Counted from the stretch's first letter, positions 32,547 to 41,452 are shown. The stretch: 64,000 nucleotides of DNA from Treponema primitia ZAS-2 (GCF_000214375.1 NC_015578.1:3162001-3226000); one strand, 5' to 3'. Program-made: numbers and translations. The notes: generated by a model from the sequence alone, not told the origin.

Positions 32547-34250
32547 TTAACCTTTAACCAGTTCCTTGAACACTCCGTGCCGCTTTTCGTCCTGCATGAG
32601 GAGGTTCACCTTGAACTGGCCGTCCCGGTAGCCCTGATCGATGCAGTAGGCCTTGAACTGCTCAAAGGATTCCGGCTGCAAGAGCCGGGTTTCCGGGTCC
32701 TTCAGGCGGTTACTGGCCCGCTTTTCCTTGTACTCCATGTTGAAAGTTTTAAGGATTTCGTCGATCTCCTTTGTAAACTGTTCCGCTTCGTTCTTTGAGA
32801 TCCCCTGATCGGCAAATTCGTAGTAGAATTTGTAATTTGACTGGTCAATATCCGCAAAGCCGACAAAGAAGGCTGTCTTGCGGCCGGTTTTTTTCTCCGC
32901 TTCCCGGACCGCTTCAATAAACTGGCGCTCGTGGAGCTTTTCACCGGTGAGGCTTATGGTACCGTTCAGCTTCTGGATAAATTTCAGGGTGGGGAACTGA
33001 TTGTAATACCCGGTAATTTCCAAAAGATCGTTCATGTTATACCGGTAGAGCCCCGCAGAAGTGGTAACCAGCATACAGTAACGCTGTCCCTTTTCCACTT
33101 CGTAGATTTGGTAGATTCGGGGATTGGGATTGTCCATCTCCGATTCGTGGATGAACTCAAAGTAGATCTTGTGGCCGAACACAACCGTGTCCGGAGAATT
33201 GGACTTGAGGACCAGGCCGGCTTTGCATTCCGTGGACATATAACTGAATTCGTGGAACACCGTTGTTGTGGGGAAGGAATCCTTGATCTTGTTGAAATAG
33301 ACCTGGGTGTTGCCGCAGAACCAGACGCAGATGGTTTGCAATTCCGGCCAGTAGTGCTTGGGCAGCACCTTGCCGTACTTGGCCTTGAGGGCCCGGAGTT
33401 CCGCCGCCCGGCCGGGGTTGGGAGTCAATTTTGCTTCAATGGCGCTGCGGATTTCTTCGGGGATGGTAAAGAGCCGGCTTAGGGTGCCCTGCTCTACATC
33501 CTTTACATATTCGTCGTAAAATTCGTTGGCATTGGTCTGCATTTCCACCAGGGTGCTGGGGTTGGCGGTGATGATGCAATGGACGTTCCGGCCAATGGCC
33601 ATGCGCATGATGGCGTAGTACCGGGCCTTGTAGTCCGCAATATGGAAGACTTCCGCCGGGGCGGTGTGGAGGACGTGCATAAATTTTGGGATGTCCCGCT
33701 GCATGATCCCCGAAAGGGAACCGTAGACCGTACCATCCGGGGCAGCCCCTTCGATGGACTTGCCCACCAGGGAGGCTGAGGGGCCGTACCAAACATGGGG
33801 CTTTTCCCGCATCATAAGGTAGAACCAGAGCTGGTTCATCCCCTTGTACACTTCCCGGTAATAGGTCTCGGTAACCGGTATCCACTTGGGTTCCTTGGTG
33901 GTTCCGCTGGTGGTGGCGTAGAGTTTAGGCTTTCCGGGGAACAGTATCCCTGCTTCACCCTGCTTGTGCCGCTCGATATAGGGCTGAAGGTCCTCGTAGT
34001 TATTAGCAGGGACGTAGTTCTGGTAGCGCTTAAAAAGCTCATCCGCCGTATCCGCCTTCAAAATCTCATCAAAATGATGCTCCTTCCCGTAGACCGTGTC
34101 CTTGGAAAGATCGAGGATATGCCGCAGGGTTCCATCCTGGGCTTTTTTTCCATCCTTGGACGCCTTGGTCAGCTCCTTCAGGCCCTTGCTGCCGACTATG
34201 ATCAGCGCAAGCCGTATGAGCCACCATCCCTTTACCCTGGGTTCTTTCAT
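32547..34250 (-). CDS. GH3-family acyl-adenylating enzyme
   Basis: 567 residues (ATG 34250 with GGAG 5 bases away; ATG 34253 one codon upstream is too close to the site). Belongs to the GH3 auxin-responsive family, members of the acyl-AMP-forming superfamily that join amino acids to carboxylic acids in plants. Seen here: LYATTSGTTKEPKWIPVT (the ATP-binding Ser/Thr-rich loop), YMSTECKAGLVL, CMLVTTSAGLYRYNMNDLLE, and ISLTGEKLHE. Bacterial members are widespread but poorly characterised; the substrate here is unknown. Single gene, own terminator. Confidence 0.88.
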   Translation of the reverse strand: MKEPRVKGWWLIRLALIIVGSKGLKELTKASKDGKKAQDGTLRHILDLSKDTVYGKEHHFDEILKADTADELFKRYQNYVPANNYEDLQPYIERHKQGEAGILFPGKPKLYATTSGTTKEPKWIPVTETYYREVYKGMNQLWFYLMMREKPHVWYGPSASLVGKSIEGAAPDGTVYGSLSGIMQRDIPKFMHVLHTAPAEVFHIADYKARYYAIMRMAIGRNVHCIITANPSTLVEMQTNANEFYDEYVKDVEQGTLSRLFTIPEEIRSAIEAKLTPNPGRAAELRALKAKYGKVLPKHYWPELQTICVWFCGNTQVYFNKIKDSFPTTTVFHEFSYMSTECKAGLVLKSNSPDTVVFGHKIYFEFIHESEMDNPNPRIYQIYEVEKGQRYCMLVTTSAGLYRYNMNDLLEITGYYNQFPTLKFIQKLNGTISLTGEKLHERQFIEAVREAEKKTGRKTAFFVGFADIDQSNYKFYYEFADQGISKNEAEQFTKEIDEILKTFNMEYKEKRASNRLKDPETRLLQPESFEQFKAYCIDQGYRDGQFKVNLLMQDEKRHGVFKELVKG

Positions 34251-34310
34251 CATTTCTCCCCTATTATGATAAATTTCTTGATCAAATTTAGTTTTTTGGC
34301 ACTTTCCTAT

Positions 34311-34337
34311 TTTGACAAATGTATATAATTTGTCAAA
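34311..34337. promoter_or_regulatory. Inverted repeat upstream of GH3 gene
   Basis: TTTGACAAA (34311-34319) and TTTGTCAAA (34329-34337) form perfect 9-base arms around a TGTATATAA loop. The minus strand has TTGACA but only a weak -10 (AAAATA) at 17 bases, so promoter use is uncertain; an operator is possible. Confidence 0.45.
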
Positions 34338-34390
34338 GTTACTCTTTTAAAATACTAAAATTTACGATATAATTCAAGGCGTTACTAAGC

Positions 34391-34440
34391 CCGCAGAAGA
34401 GGAAGATAAACCGCAGAGATGCACAGAGGGAAGGACACGG
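34391..34440. repeat. CAGAGG/ACACGG-type repeat relic
   Basis: CCGCAGAAGAGG, CCGCAGAGATGCACAGAGG and AAGGACACGG recur here, matching the widespread short intergenic repeat with the core CCACAGAGG/ACACGG. It lies in the 34254-34602 gap, which otherwise holds an operator-like repeat and a terminator but no gene. Confidence 0.4.
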
Positions 34441-34509
34441 GAAAGGGGACCATACTCTGTCATGATCCATAGGCAAAAGCTTGGTAAGGGACGCCGGATA
34501 CCTGTTACC

Positions 34510-34553
34510 AAAAAAAGGGGGCGGTTCCAAAAAGATGATTTGGAACCGCCCCC
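34510..34553 (-). terminator. Strong rho-independent terminator of the four-repeat lipoprotein gene
   Basis: Perfect 15-base stem (34517-34531 and 34539-34553; left arm GGGGGCGGTTCCAAA), 7-base loop, then seven T residues on the minus strand (34516-34510). A second, weaker hairpin CTGCCCAT/ATGGGCAG sits at 34564-34592. Confidence 0.85.
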
Positions 34554-34602
34554 TCAGTTTTGCCTGCCCATGAAGTAACGCTTTATGGGCAGAACAGGCG
34601 CC

Positions 34603-36747
34603 TTATTTAGCGTAGGCCCCGCTTAAGTCTGAATATTCAGAAGCAGAAAACTGTATAAACAAGGAAAGCAGAATGTTGGCGTATCCGACTTTTGATCCTC
34701 CGGATTTCAATGATGCATGATCCATACCATAAGTGTCGTCCAACTCATAGGTACCACTCCATGTATTACCGTCAAGAGTAATAGTCCAATCGCTTCCGGT
34801 GAATGTAGCTATAGCGCCCTTGGGAGCGGTATACCCGGGAACAGCATTCCAAACTCCAATAAAAGCATTGCTGCTGGGAGTGGGATCGGTGGTAATAGGA
34901 TTGGTGGACTTGGTAAAAGTCTCCGTGATGTCACCAATGAAATGCGCCGTCAATTTGTTCCCTGAAATAGTGGCGGTTCCAACGGGATATCCTAACATTT
35001 TTAATGTTGCGGTGATCCCTGTTGCAGTAGTCCCCGTTACAGTATAAGTACCGCTTTCATCATCCCCATAGTACCAGTTCCCGTCTTCGGTAATCTCTAA
35101 TACGCCTCCTCCACTCCCCTGCCAATACCCCACAAAGGAATCTTCGTCAGTAGGAGGCTGTTCGTCACTAACCCGCTTAACGAACTTACTCCAGGCTACA
35201 GATATCGTTTCTGTGGAAAAATTTATTTTTCCGTTGCGGGTAACATAATCGTGAAGTCCGCTTGGTTCCACAGAATTCCAAAGATACATGTAGTAAGAAC
35301 CGGTCCCCGTCCAATCCCCTGTAAGCTCTTCACCACTAATAGTTTGCAGAGGAATAGTAACAGTACCGCCGGAAATTGATGCGCTGCCACCCGCGATCAC
35401 ATTTGGGTCTTTTATTAGTTCATCGACCAGAACAACAAAAACCGGACCCGAAATACCACTAATCCCGGTAATGGTTAATTTGTTTCTATTTTCGCTACCA
35501 GCGGTTTTATACACAGCTACGGTCTTTGCTGCGGTTTCTATACCGGCCTTGGTTATGGAAACGGTCACCGTCCCCGGCGTTGTTACCGCTGTTAACGCGA
35601 TTGTCCACGTTGTGCCGCTGCCGGTGAGCGCTCCCTTTGTTGCCGCGCCGGTTCCGCCGGCAATCGTTATGTTACCCTCCGTCAGGCCGGTAACCGTTTC
35701 GTTAAAGGTTAATATAATGCCGGTAGAATCTGTGGTTCCCGCTGTTCCGCCGACCTGGGCGGCGGTATAGCTTATGTCGGCTTTATACACAGCTACGGTC
35801 TTTGCTGCGGTTTCTATGCCGGCCTTGTTTATAAAAACCGTTACATTGCCTTCGGCAACCGCCGTTAACGGGATTGTCCACGTTGTGCCGCCGCCGGTGA
35901 GGGTTCCCTTTGTTGCCGCGCCGGTTCCGTTGGCAATCGTTATGTCACCCGCCGTCAGGCTGGTAAGCGCTTCGACAAAGGTTAGCGTAATGCCGGTAGA
36001 AGTCGTGGTTCCCGGTGCCCCGCCAGCCTGGACGGCGGTATAAGTAATGTCAGCAACTTCGCCCGCTTTATACACGGCTACGGGCTTTGCGGTGATTTCT
36101 ATACCGGGCTTGGTTATCGAAACATTCACCGTCCCCGGCGTTGGTACCGCCGATAACGCAATGGTCCACGTTGTGTCGTTGCCGGTGAGCGCTCCCTTTG
36201 TTGCCGCGCCGGTTCCGTTGGTAATCGTTATGTCATCCGCCGTCAGATCGGTAACCGCTGCGTCAAAGGTCAGGGTAATGCCGGTAGAATCTGTGGTTCC
36301 CGATACCCCGCCAGTCTGGACGGCGGTATAAGTAATGTCAGCAACTTCGTCCGCTTTATACACGGCTACGGGCTTTGCGGTGGCTTCTATACCGAGCTTG
36401 GCTATGAAAACCGTTACATTACCTTCGGTAGTGACCGCCGATAACGCGATTGCCCACGTTGTGCCGTTGCCGGTAAGTGTTCCCTTTGTCGCCGCGCCGG
36501 TTCCGCTGACAATCGTTATGTCACCCGCCGTCAGATCGGTAACTGCCGCGCTAAAGATTAATATAATGCCGGTAGAATCTGTGGTTCCCGCCGTTCCGCC
36601 GACCTGGACGGCGGTATAGCTTATATCAGTGCTCGTATAGGGATCCTCTTTAGGCTCCATAGGACATCCGGTAAAAAACAAAGTTACTGCCAGCGCTGCC
36701 AGCATTGTAGATTTGGCCAATCTTCCTGAAAATTGAAACTTTTTCAT
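34603..36747 (-). CDS. Lipoprotein with four tandem repeats of about 94 residues
   Basis: 714 residues; AAGGAGG is 8 bases before ATG 36747. Lipobox LFFTGC. Residues about 40-420 hold four near-identical repeats beginning DI(S/T)YTAVQ.GG and ending AVYKA, Thr/Gly-rich and probably beta-sandwich modules. Then comes a segment with LTITGISGISGPVFVVLVDE and two similar lipocalin-like C-terminal blocks (FVGYWQGSGGGVLEI; FIGVWNAVPGYTAP) containing GTYTVTG and GTYELDD. Likely a surface or periplasmic binding protein; ligand unknown. Repeats are also similar at the DNA level, inviting recombination. Confidence 0.82.
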   Translation of the reverse strand: MKKFQFSGRLAKSTMLAALAVTLFFTGCPMEPKEDPYTSTDISYTAVQVGGTAGTTDSTGIILIFSAAVTDLTAGDITIVSGTGAATKGTLTGNGTTWAIALSAVTTEGNVTVFIAKLGIEATAKPVAVYKADEVADITYTAVQTGGVSGTTDSTGITLTFDAAVTDLTADDITITNGTGAATKGALTGNDTTWTIALSAVPTPGTVNVSITKPGIEITAKPVAVYKAGEVADITYTAVQAGGAPGTTTSTGITLTFVEALTSLTAGDITIANGTGAATKGTLTGGGTTWTIPLTAVAEGNVTVFINKAGIETAAKTVAVYKADISYTAAQVGGTAGTTDSTGIILTFNETVTGLTEGNITIAGGTGAATKGALTGSGTTWTIALTAVTTPGTVTVSITKAGIETAAKTVAVYKTAGSENRNKLTITGISGISGPVFVVLVDELIKDPNVIAGGSASISGGTVTIPLQTISGEELTGDWTGTGSYYMYLWNSVEPSGLHDYVTRNGKINFSTETISVAWSKFVKRVSDEQPPTDEDSFVGYWQGSGGGVLEITEDGNWYYGDDESGTYTVTGTTATGITATLKMLGYPVGTATISGNKLTAHFIGDITETFTKSTNPITTDPTPSSNAFIGVWNAVPGYTAPKGAIATFTGSDWTITLDGNTWSGTYELDDTYGMDHASLKSGGSKVGYANILLSLFIQFSASEYSDLSGAYAK
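35486..36625. repeat. Four tandem DNA repeats of about 273-288 bp inside the lipoprotein gene
   Basis: Units begin near 36625, 36334, 36046 and 35773 (minus-strand order). Long stretches such as GCGCCGGTTCCG and ACCTGGACGGCGGTATA-type junctions recur in each unit, so copy number may vary between strains. Confidence 0.75.
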
Positions 36748-36830
36748 TAAAAAGCCTCCTTAAAAAAGGATATTAAAACAGGGCAACGCCTGCCGGTAAC
36801 AGAGGGAAGCGAGAAAATGTTGTGAACTGG

Positions 36831-36860
36831 ATTATATCACTTTTTATTAAAAAGCTACAA
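36831..36860 (-). promoter_or_regulatory. sigma70-type promoter for the four-repeat lipoprotein
   Basis: Minus strand TTGTAG (36860-36855), 18-base spacer, TATAAT (36836-36831), about 85 bases before the ATG. Confidence 0.5.
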
Positions 36861-36878
36861 CGGGGTGTATGGCGCCGT

Positions 36879-37442
36879 CTATTCAATAATCAAAAACTCA
36901 TTGAAGTACAAAGTCTCGATCTGCCCCAGCCGGAGTAGTGCGTTGTACCGGGACAGGAGTTCCGCTTTCACGGCGGATTCGGGTATGCGGTACAGTTCTT
37001 CTGCGGAGAGGGCTGCGAAATAGTCCAGGGTGAGGTTCCGGAACTCCCGGATCCGGGAAACCAGCTCCTCGGAAAAGGGGCGGTCCCCGGGGTAGTAGGG
37101 GAAAACCGCCTGGAGGATCACGGCGCCCCCGGCGGCGGGGCAGCGGAGGCGGCCCAGGGCGGTGAACATGGATGCTTCGGAACTTCCGGCCAGACCGTTG
37201 GCGGGAGCAGAAGAGGCCCCGGAGTGCGAAGAACCGGAGGCAGCGGGTTTGGGCCGCAGTACCAGGGCGTAGAGGGTCCCACCCAGGATGACCAGGATCA
37301 AAAGCAGGACCAGAGCCATGAGGGTGCGATACACACCCAGGGCTGCCCGGGGACTTTTTGACCGGGAGGAAGACGTATAGGTGCCAGGCACCTTTTTAGC
37401 GGCGGGCTTGGCCCGGGTCGGGCGGTATTCTCTGCGGGACAT
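36879..37442 (-). CDS. FliL-like flagellar basal-body-associated membrane protein
   Basis: 187 residues. A basic N-terminal tail (residues 1-35) precedes one transmembrane helix (ALVLLLILVILGGTLYALVL, about 42-61). The C-terminal domain (LAAEELYR-like AALSAEELYRIPESA, AELLSRYNALLRLGQIETLYFNEF) matches the FliL pattern ending in a FxxF-like strand. FliL sits at the stator of the flagellar motor; the gene is next to an MscS channel and not in a motility operon, so this may be a FliL paralogue. Its tail encodes a GGTG-CACC palindrome (37380-37392) in frame as KKVPGTYT. Confidence 0.7.
   Translation of the reverse strand: MSRREYRPTRAKPAAKKVPGTYTSSSRSKSPRAALGVYRTLMALVLLLILVILGGTLYALVLRPKPAASGSSHSGASSAPANGLAGSSEASMFTALGRLRCPAAGGAVILQAVFPYYPGDRPFSEELVSRIREFRNLTLDYFAALSAEELYRIPESAVKAELLSRYNALLRLGQIETLYFNEFLIIE
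37380..37392. repeat. GGTG-CACC palindrome, copy 4, inside a coding sequence
   Basis: GGTGCCAGGCACC followed by CTTTTTAG on the plus strand; minus-strand codons read KKVPGT in the FliL-like protein's N-terminal tail. The same kind of palindrome is otherwise intergenic here. Confidence 0.7.
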
Positions 37443-37444
37443 AC

Positions 37445-38464
37445 TTACATCAGGCGGATGCCTGCCCCCTCAAAACGCCGCAGGGTCTCCAGGTTCACCC
37501 CGTTAATGGTGGCCCAGTAATCGGCATTTTTGGCAATATTGTAGATCAGGCTGATCTGGCAGAACAGGCCGCCCACGGAAACCAGGGCCGCCACCGGGGG
37601 GCCCTCCAGGCCGGGAACCGCTTTGTGAAGCTCCCGCAAAAGGGCCAGCCCTTCCTCGATTTTTTCGCTGCTGTTATCCCCCTTGACCTGTATGGTCTGG
37701 CTGACCTTGCTGTGGGGGGCGGAACTGACATTTTCGATGGGGGTCGCCGCAAAAAGGCTGTTGGGGATCACCACAATGCGGTTTTCCAGGGTCCGGAGCC
37801 GGGAAGTCCGTATCCCTATTTCGGTAATAACCCCATCGTAGCTCCCTATTTTGATCCGGTCATTGATATGGAAGGGTTTGTCCACCAGGACCGTGATGGA
37901 ACCGAACACGTTGGACAGGGTATCCTTGGAAGCTAGGGCCAGGGCCGCGCCTCCCAGGCCAAGCCCGGCCAGAAGGGCACTGATATTGTAGCCCAGTTTC
38001 CGCAAAATCAGGACCCCTGCAAAGATCCAGACAATGGTTTCAAAAAAATTCCGCAGCACCGGCTGGAGCGCCGCCTCCCCCTTGATCAGGGCCCGTCCCT
38101 TGGAAGGCACATAGTGGAGTATCAGGGCGCCGATGATCCGGTTCAGCCCCACCGCAAGGATCAGGATCAGGGCGATGGACAGGATGCGGTCGGCCCAGAG
38201 CGCCGCCGGCGGGGAAAGTACCAGCTGGTACAAGCCCAGGCCAATGCCCCCCAGGGTAATCAGGAGCACCAGGGGCAGCCTGAGCCCGGCTATCACAATA
38301 TCGTCCAGCTTGGATTTGGTTTTAGAGGCCCCATGTTTCAGGACAAGAGCCAAAATCCAGGAACAGAGTTTCCCCGCAATAAAGCCCCCGGCAATAAAAG
38401 CCGCCGCCCGGAACCACTGTTCCACCCGCTGGCCTAACAAAACATAGTTCAAGAGATCCTGCAT
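37445..38464 (-). CDS. MscS-type mechanosensitive channel
   Basis: 339 residues. Three or so N-terminal transmembrane helices, then the MscS pore helix and beta domain: LAGLGLGGAALALASKDTL, FGSITVLVDKPFHINDRIKIG, VTEIGIRTSRLRTLENR-type block and VIPNSLFAATPIENVS. Opens under membrane tension to release solutes. GGGG precedes ATG 38464 by 5 bases. The stop is 2 bases before the FliL-like start, so the two genes are probably co-expressed. Confidence 0.9.
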   Translation of the reverse strand: MQDLLNYVLLGQRVEQWFRAAAFIAGGFIAGKLCSWILALVLKHGASKTKSKLDDIVIAGLRLPLVLLITLGGIGLGLYQLVLSPPAALWADRILSIALILILAVGLNRIIGALILHYVPSKGRALIKGEAALQPVLRNFFETIVWIFAGVLILRKLGYNISALLAGLGLGGAALALASKDTLSNVFGSITVLVDKPFHINDRIKIGSYDGVITEIGIRTSRLRTLENRIVVIPNSLFAATPIENVSSAPHSKVSQTIQVKGDNSSEKIEEGLALLRELHKAVPGLEGPPVAALVSVGGLFCQISLIYNIAKNADYWATINGVNLETLRRFEGAGIRLM

Positions 38465-38551
38465 AAATTCCCCGGCATCTATTCATTTAAGACTTATACT
38501 ATTAAACTTATTATACTATATTAATAATACCATCAATCAAGGAGCATTACC

Positions 38552-38896
38552 ATGATAACTAAACGGGCAGATATGAAGACTGAAATAAAGGAAAAAATGC
38601 GGGGCGGCGAAGGGGTGGTTAATTTCACCTACTATGCGCCGAATGACACGGAAAAGAACGCCCGGATGCTGGCGGAACTGAGCCTGCCCCCGGGCGCCTC
38701 CATAGGCCGGCATAAACACGAAAATGAAACCGAATACTTCATTTTTATATCCGGCACGGGAATCGCCGACGACAACGGTACGGAAAAGCCCGTAAACCCC
38801 GGGGATGTGATGATCATCGGCGACGGCGGCGCCCATAGTGTGAAAAACACCGGGTCCGTGCCCCTGGTTTTCAGCGCCATCATCGTCACCCACTAG
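38552..38896 (+). CDS. Small cupin-domain protein
   Basis: 114 residues; AAGGAG 7 bases before ATG 38552. A single cupin barrel with the metal-ligand pattern H.H....E (GRHKHENETEYFIFISG) and a later His in GGAHSVKNTG, so it probably binds a divalent metal. Such proteins include sugar isomerases, dioxygenases and regulators; the substrate cannot be stated. It lies 9 bp upstream of glmS in the same direction and might be involved in sugar-phosphate metabolism, but that is inference from position only. Confidence 0.82.
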   Translation: MITKRADMKTEIKEKMRGGEGVVNFTYYAPNDTEKNARMLAELSLPPGASIGRHKHENETEYFIFISGTGIADDNGTEKPVNPGDVMIIGDGGAHSVKNTGSVPLVFSAIIVTH

Positions 38897-38905
38897 GATA
38901 GCGGC

Positions 38906-40747
38906 ATGTGCGGCATTGTCGGGTATGTGGGGGATGAGGAAGCGGCCCCGGTCCTTATCAGCGGCCTCAAGCGACTGGAATACCGGGGCTATGATTCGGC
39001 GGGGATCGCCGTGTTGGGCAAATCCGGGCTTGCCATACGGAAGTCCAAAGGGGCCCTGAAATTCCTGGAAGAGAAGATAGCTGGGGAACTGAAAGAAGGC
39101 GCCCTGAACGGGACCCTGGGCATAGGCCACACCCGCTGGGCAACCCATGGGGAGCCTTCGGACATCAACGCCCACCCCCATACTGATGTATCCGGCAAAA
39201 TCGCCGTGGTCCACAACGGGATCATCGAAAACCACGCCAAACTCAAGGAATGGCTCATCAGCCACGGGGCCAACTTCCGCAGCGAAACCGACACCGAGGT
39301 TATTGCCCACCTGCTGAACTTTTATTATCACGGGGACCTGCTGAAAGCGGTGATTGAAGCCTTGAAACGGCTTGAGGGTTCCTACGCCCTGGGCATAGCC
39401 TGCGAAGACGAGCCGGACCGGATCATCGCGGTCCGCAAAGAGTGCCCCCTGGTTGCCGGAGCGGGCAAGGGGGAAAACCTCATCGCCTCGGATGTGCCGG
39501 CCCTGCTGGAATACACCCGGGAAGTCTACTACCTGGAGGACCGGGAAATCGCCGTGCTCTACCGGGACCGGATCGAATTTTTCAATGCCGAAGGGGAGCG
39601 CCGGGAAAAGCAGAGCTCCCATGTGGAGTGGGACGCCGCCGCCGCTGAGAAGGGCGGCTACGAACACTTCATGCTCAAGGAGATCCACGAGCAGCCCAAG
39701 GCCCTGACCGACACTCTTCGGGCCCGAATCAAAACCTACGCAACCAAAACCATCAACCTGGAAGAAATAGGCTTTGACCAGTCCTGGGCAAACGCGAACC
39801 GGGTGGTCATTGCCGCCTGCGGCACCGCCTGGCACGCCGGGGTTATCGGCAAGTACGCCTTTGAACGCTTTGCCCGAATTCCTACAGAGGCGGACATCGC
39901 CTCGGAGTACCGCTACCGGAACCCCATTTTCAACCCCCGGGACATCTTCCTCATCATCAGCCAGTCCGGAGAAACTGCGGACACCCTGGCCGCCATGCGG
40001 ATGGCCAAAAAAAACGGCAACCGGATCATCGCCATAACCAACGCCGTGGGATCCACCCTGGCCCGGGAAGCGGATCTGGTCATGTACACCTGGGCAGGCC
40101 CGGAAATCGCCGTGGCCTCCACCAAGGCCTTCACCACCCAGCTCATGTGCATCTACCTCATCGCCCTCCAGCTAGGGCGGCTCCGGGAAACCGTCAGCGA
40201 TACCGAGCTAGCCTCCTGTATTGAAGCATTAGAAAAACTGCCCGAACAGGCGGAACAGATACTCGCAGGAAAGGAAAATATCCAGCGCTTTGCCTCCCAG
40301 CAGTTCAACAAAGCAAAAGTGTTCTACATGGGCCGGCTCTTTGACTATGCGGTAAGCCTGGAAAGCGCCTTGAAGCTCAAGGAGATCAGCTACACCCACT
40401 CGGAAGCCTTTGCCGCAGGGGAACTGAAGCACGGCCCCATTGCCCTGGTGGACGAAACAACCCTGGTAACGGCGCTTTGCACCCAGACCGCCCTCTTTGA
40501 CAAAATGGATTCCAATATAAAGGAAGTAAAGGCCCGGCGCGCCGCCACTGCGGTGATCACCTACGAGGATGTGGATTACTTTGACAAAACCGCAGACCAG
40601 GTGTTCCGCATACCCCGGACCCTGGACAGCCTTTCACCAATACTGTCGATCATCCCCTGCCAGCTCTACGCGTATTACTGCTCGGTGCTCCGGGGACTTG
40701 ACCCGGATAAGCCCCGGAACCTGGCGAAGTCGGTGACCGTGGAATAG
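38906..40747 (+). CDS. glmS: Glutamine--fructose-6-phosphate aminotransferase (isomerizing)
   Basis: 613 residues, normal length. Makes glucosamine-6-phosphate from fructose-6-phosphate and glutamine, the first step to UDP-GlcNAc for cell wall. N-terminal glutaminase begins with the catalytic Cys (MCGIVGYVG) and contains RWATHGEPS and HNGIIENH; two SIS domains follow (CGTAWHAG, SQSGETADT; AGELKHGPIALV), ending PRNLAKSVTVE, the expected C-terminus. AGGATAGCGGC precedes the ATG. Lies between the cupin and the pyruvate-kinase-like gene. No glmS ribozyme was recognised upstream. Confidence 0.97.
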   Translation: MCGIVGYVGDEEAAPVLISGLKRLEYRGYDSAGIAVLGKSGLAIRKSKGALKFLEEKIAGELKEGALNGTLGIGHTRWATHGEPSDINAHPHTDVSGKIAVVHNGIIENHAKLKEWLISHGANFRSETDTEVIAHLLNFYYHGDLLKAVIEALKRLEGSYALGIACEDEPDRIIAVRKECPLVAGAGKGENLIASDVPALLEYTREVYYLEDREIAVLYRDRIEFFNAEGERREKQSSHVEWDAAAAEKGGYEHFMLKEIHEQPKALTDTLRARIKTYATKTINLEEIGFDQSWANANRVVIAACGTAWHAGVIGKYAFERFARIPTEADIASEYRYRNPIFNPRDIFLIISQSGETADTLAAMRMAKKNGNRIIAITNAVGSTLAREADLVMYTWAGPEIAVASTKAFTTQLMCIYLIALQLGRLRETVSDTELASCIEALEKLPEQAEQILAGKENIQRFASQQFNKAKVFYMGRLFDYAVSLESALKLKEISYTHSEAFAAGELKHGPIALVDETTLVTALCTQTALFDKMDSNIKEVKARRAATAVITYEDVDYFDKTADQVFRIPRTLDSLSPILSIIPCQLYAYYCSVLRGLDPDKPRNLAKSVTVE

Positions 40748-40796
40748 CGGAGAAAAGTACTTGCGATCTTTGAATTGATGAGCATAGGAGGTTCGT

Positions 40797-41354
40797 ATGT
40801 ATTTCGATTCGACAGGCCCGGCCAATACCGGAGAAACGGTGGCCATTGCGGTGCGGGAAGCGAAGGAACGGAAGGTGTCCCACATCATTATTGCGTCCAA
40901 CACGGGAAAAACGGCGGAGGCTTTGGCTGCGGAAGCCCGCAAAGCGGGATATGACGGCCGGATAATCTGCGTCAGCCATGTCAACGGCTTTAGAGAAAAC
41001 GGGGTCAACGAGCTTTCCGACGAAAACCGGCAACGGCTTGTGGAACAGGGTGTGCAAGTGTACACCGGAAGCCATGTCTTAAGCGGGGCGGAGCGGGCCA
41101 TAAGCCGCACCTTCCACGGCGCCTACCCGGTGGAGATCATCGCCCACAGCCTGCGTATGCTGGGCTCCGGGGTAAAGGTGGCGGTGGAGATTTCCGTGAT
41201 GGCCCTGGACGGCGGGCTTATCCCCCACGGGAAACCGGTCATTGGCATTGGCGGAACCGGCGGCGGCGCCGACACCGCAGCGCTGCTGACCCCCGGCCAT
41301 GCCAGCGCCATCTTTGAAACCAGGATACACGAAATTCTCTGCAAGCCCCGTTAG
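40797..41354 (+). CDS. Stand-alone pyruvate kinase C-terminal-like domain protein
   Basis: 185 residues; AGGAGG 6 bases before ATG 40797. Matches the PK_C (alpha/beta) domain without the catalytic TIM-barrel: ETVAIAVREAKERKVSHIII, ASNTGKTAEALA, IICVSHVNGF, GGTGGGADTAALLTPGH. Thus it cannot be a pyruvate kinase, but may bind a phosphorylated sugar or be a regulator; in other bacteria this stand-alone family is widespread and uncharacterised. Located 49 bp after glmS. Confidence 0.85.
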   Translation: MYFDSTGPANTGETVAIAVREAKERKVSHIIIASNTGKTAEALAAEARKAGYDGRIICVSHVNGFRENGVNELSDENRQRLVEQGVQVYTGSHVLSGAERAISRTFHGAYPVEIIAHSLRMLGSGVKVAVEISVMALDGGLIPHGKPVIGIGGTGGGADTAALLTPGHASAIFETRIHEILCKPR

Positions 41355-41387
41355 TAAAATAAAGTATGACCCACTTCGGACATAAAA

Positions 41388-41400
41388 GGTGACCGGCACC
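41388..41400. repeat. GGTG-CACC palindrome, copy 5 (one mismatch)
   Basis: GGTGACCGGCACC, preceded by AAAA; arms differ at one position (GAC/GGC). Confidence 0.55.
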
Positions 41401-41452
41401 ATGGACAATGCCTTATAACTTTTTGTATCATTTTAAAATTATTTTGTTCACT

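Noticed and set aside
34311-34337. TTGACA with TATAAT-like bases as a plus-strand promoter
   Set aside because: The spacing is about four bases, too short; the bases belong to an inverted repeat.
35471-36619. Four stacked plus-strand frames starting MSA
   Set aside because: They are the antisense image of the four tandem repeats of the minus-strand lipoprotein; not separate proteins.
38465-38551. glmS-type ribozyme or riboswitch upstream of the cupin-glmS genes
   Set aside because: The gap is 87 bases, AT-rich, and shows no recognisable ribozyme core; a covariance-model search would decide.
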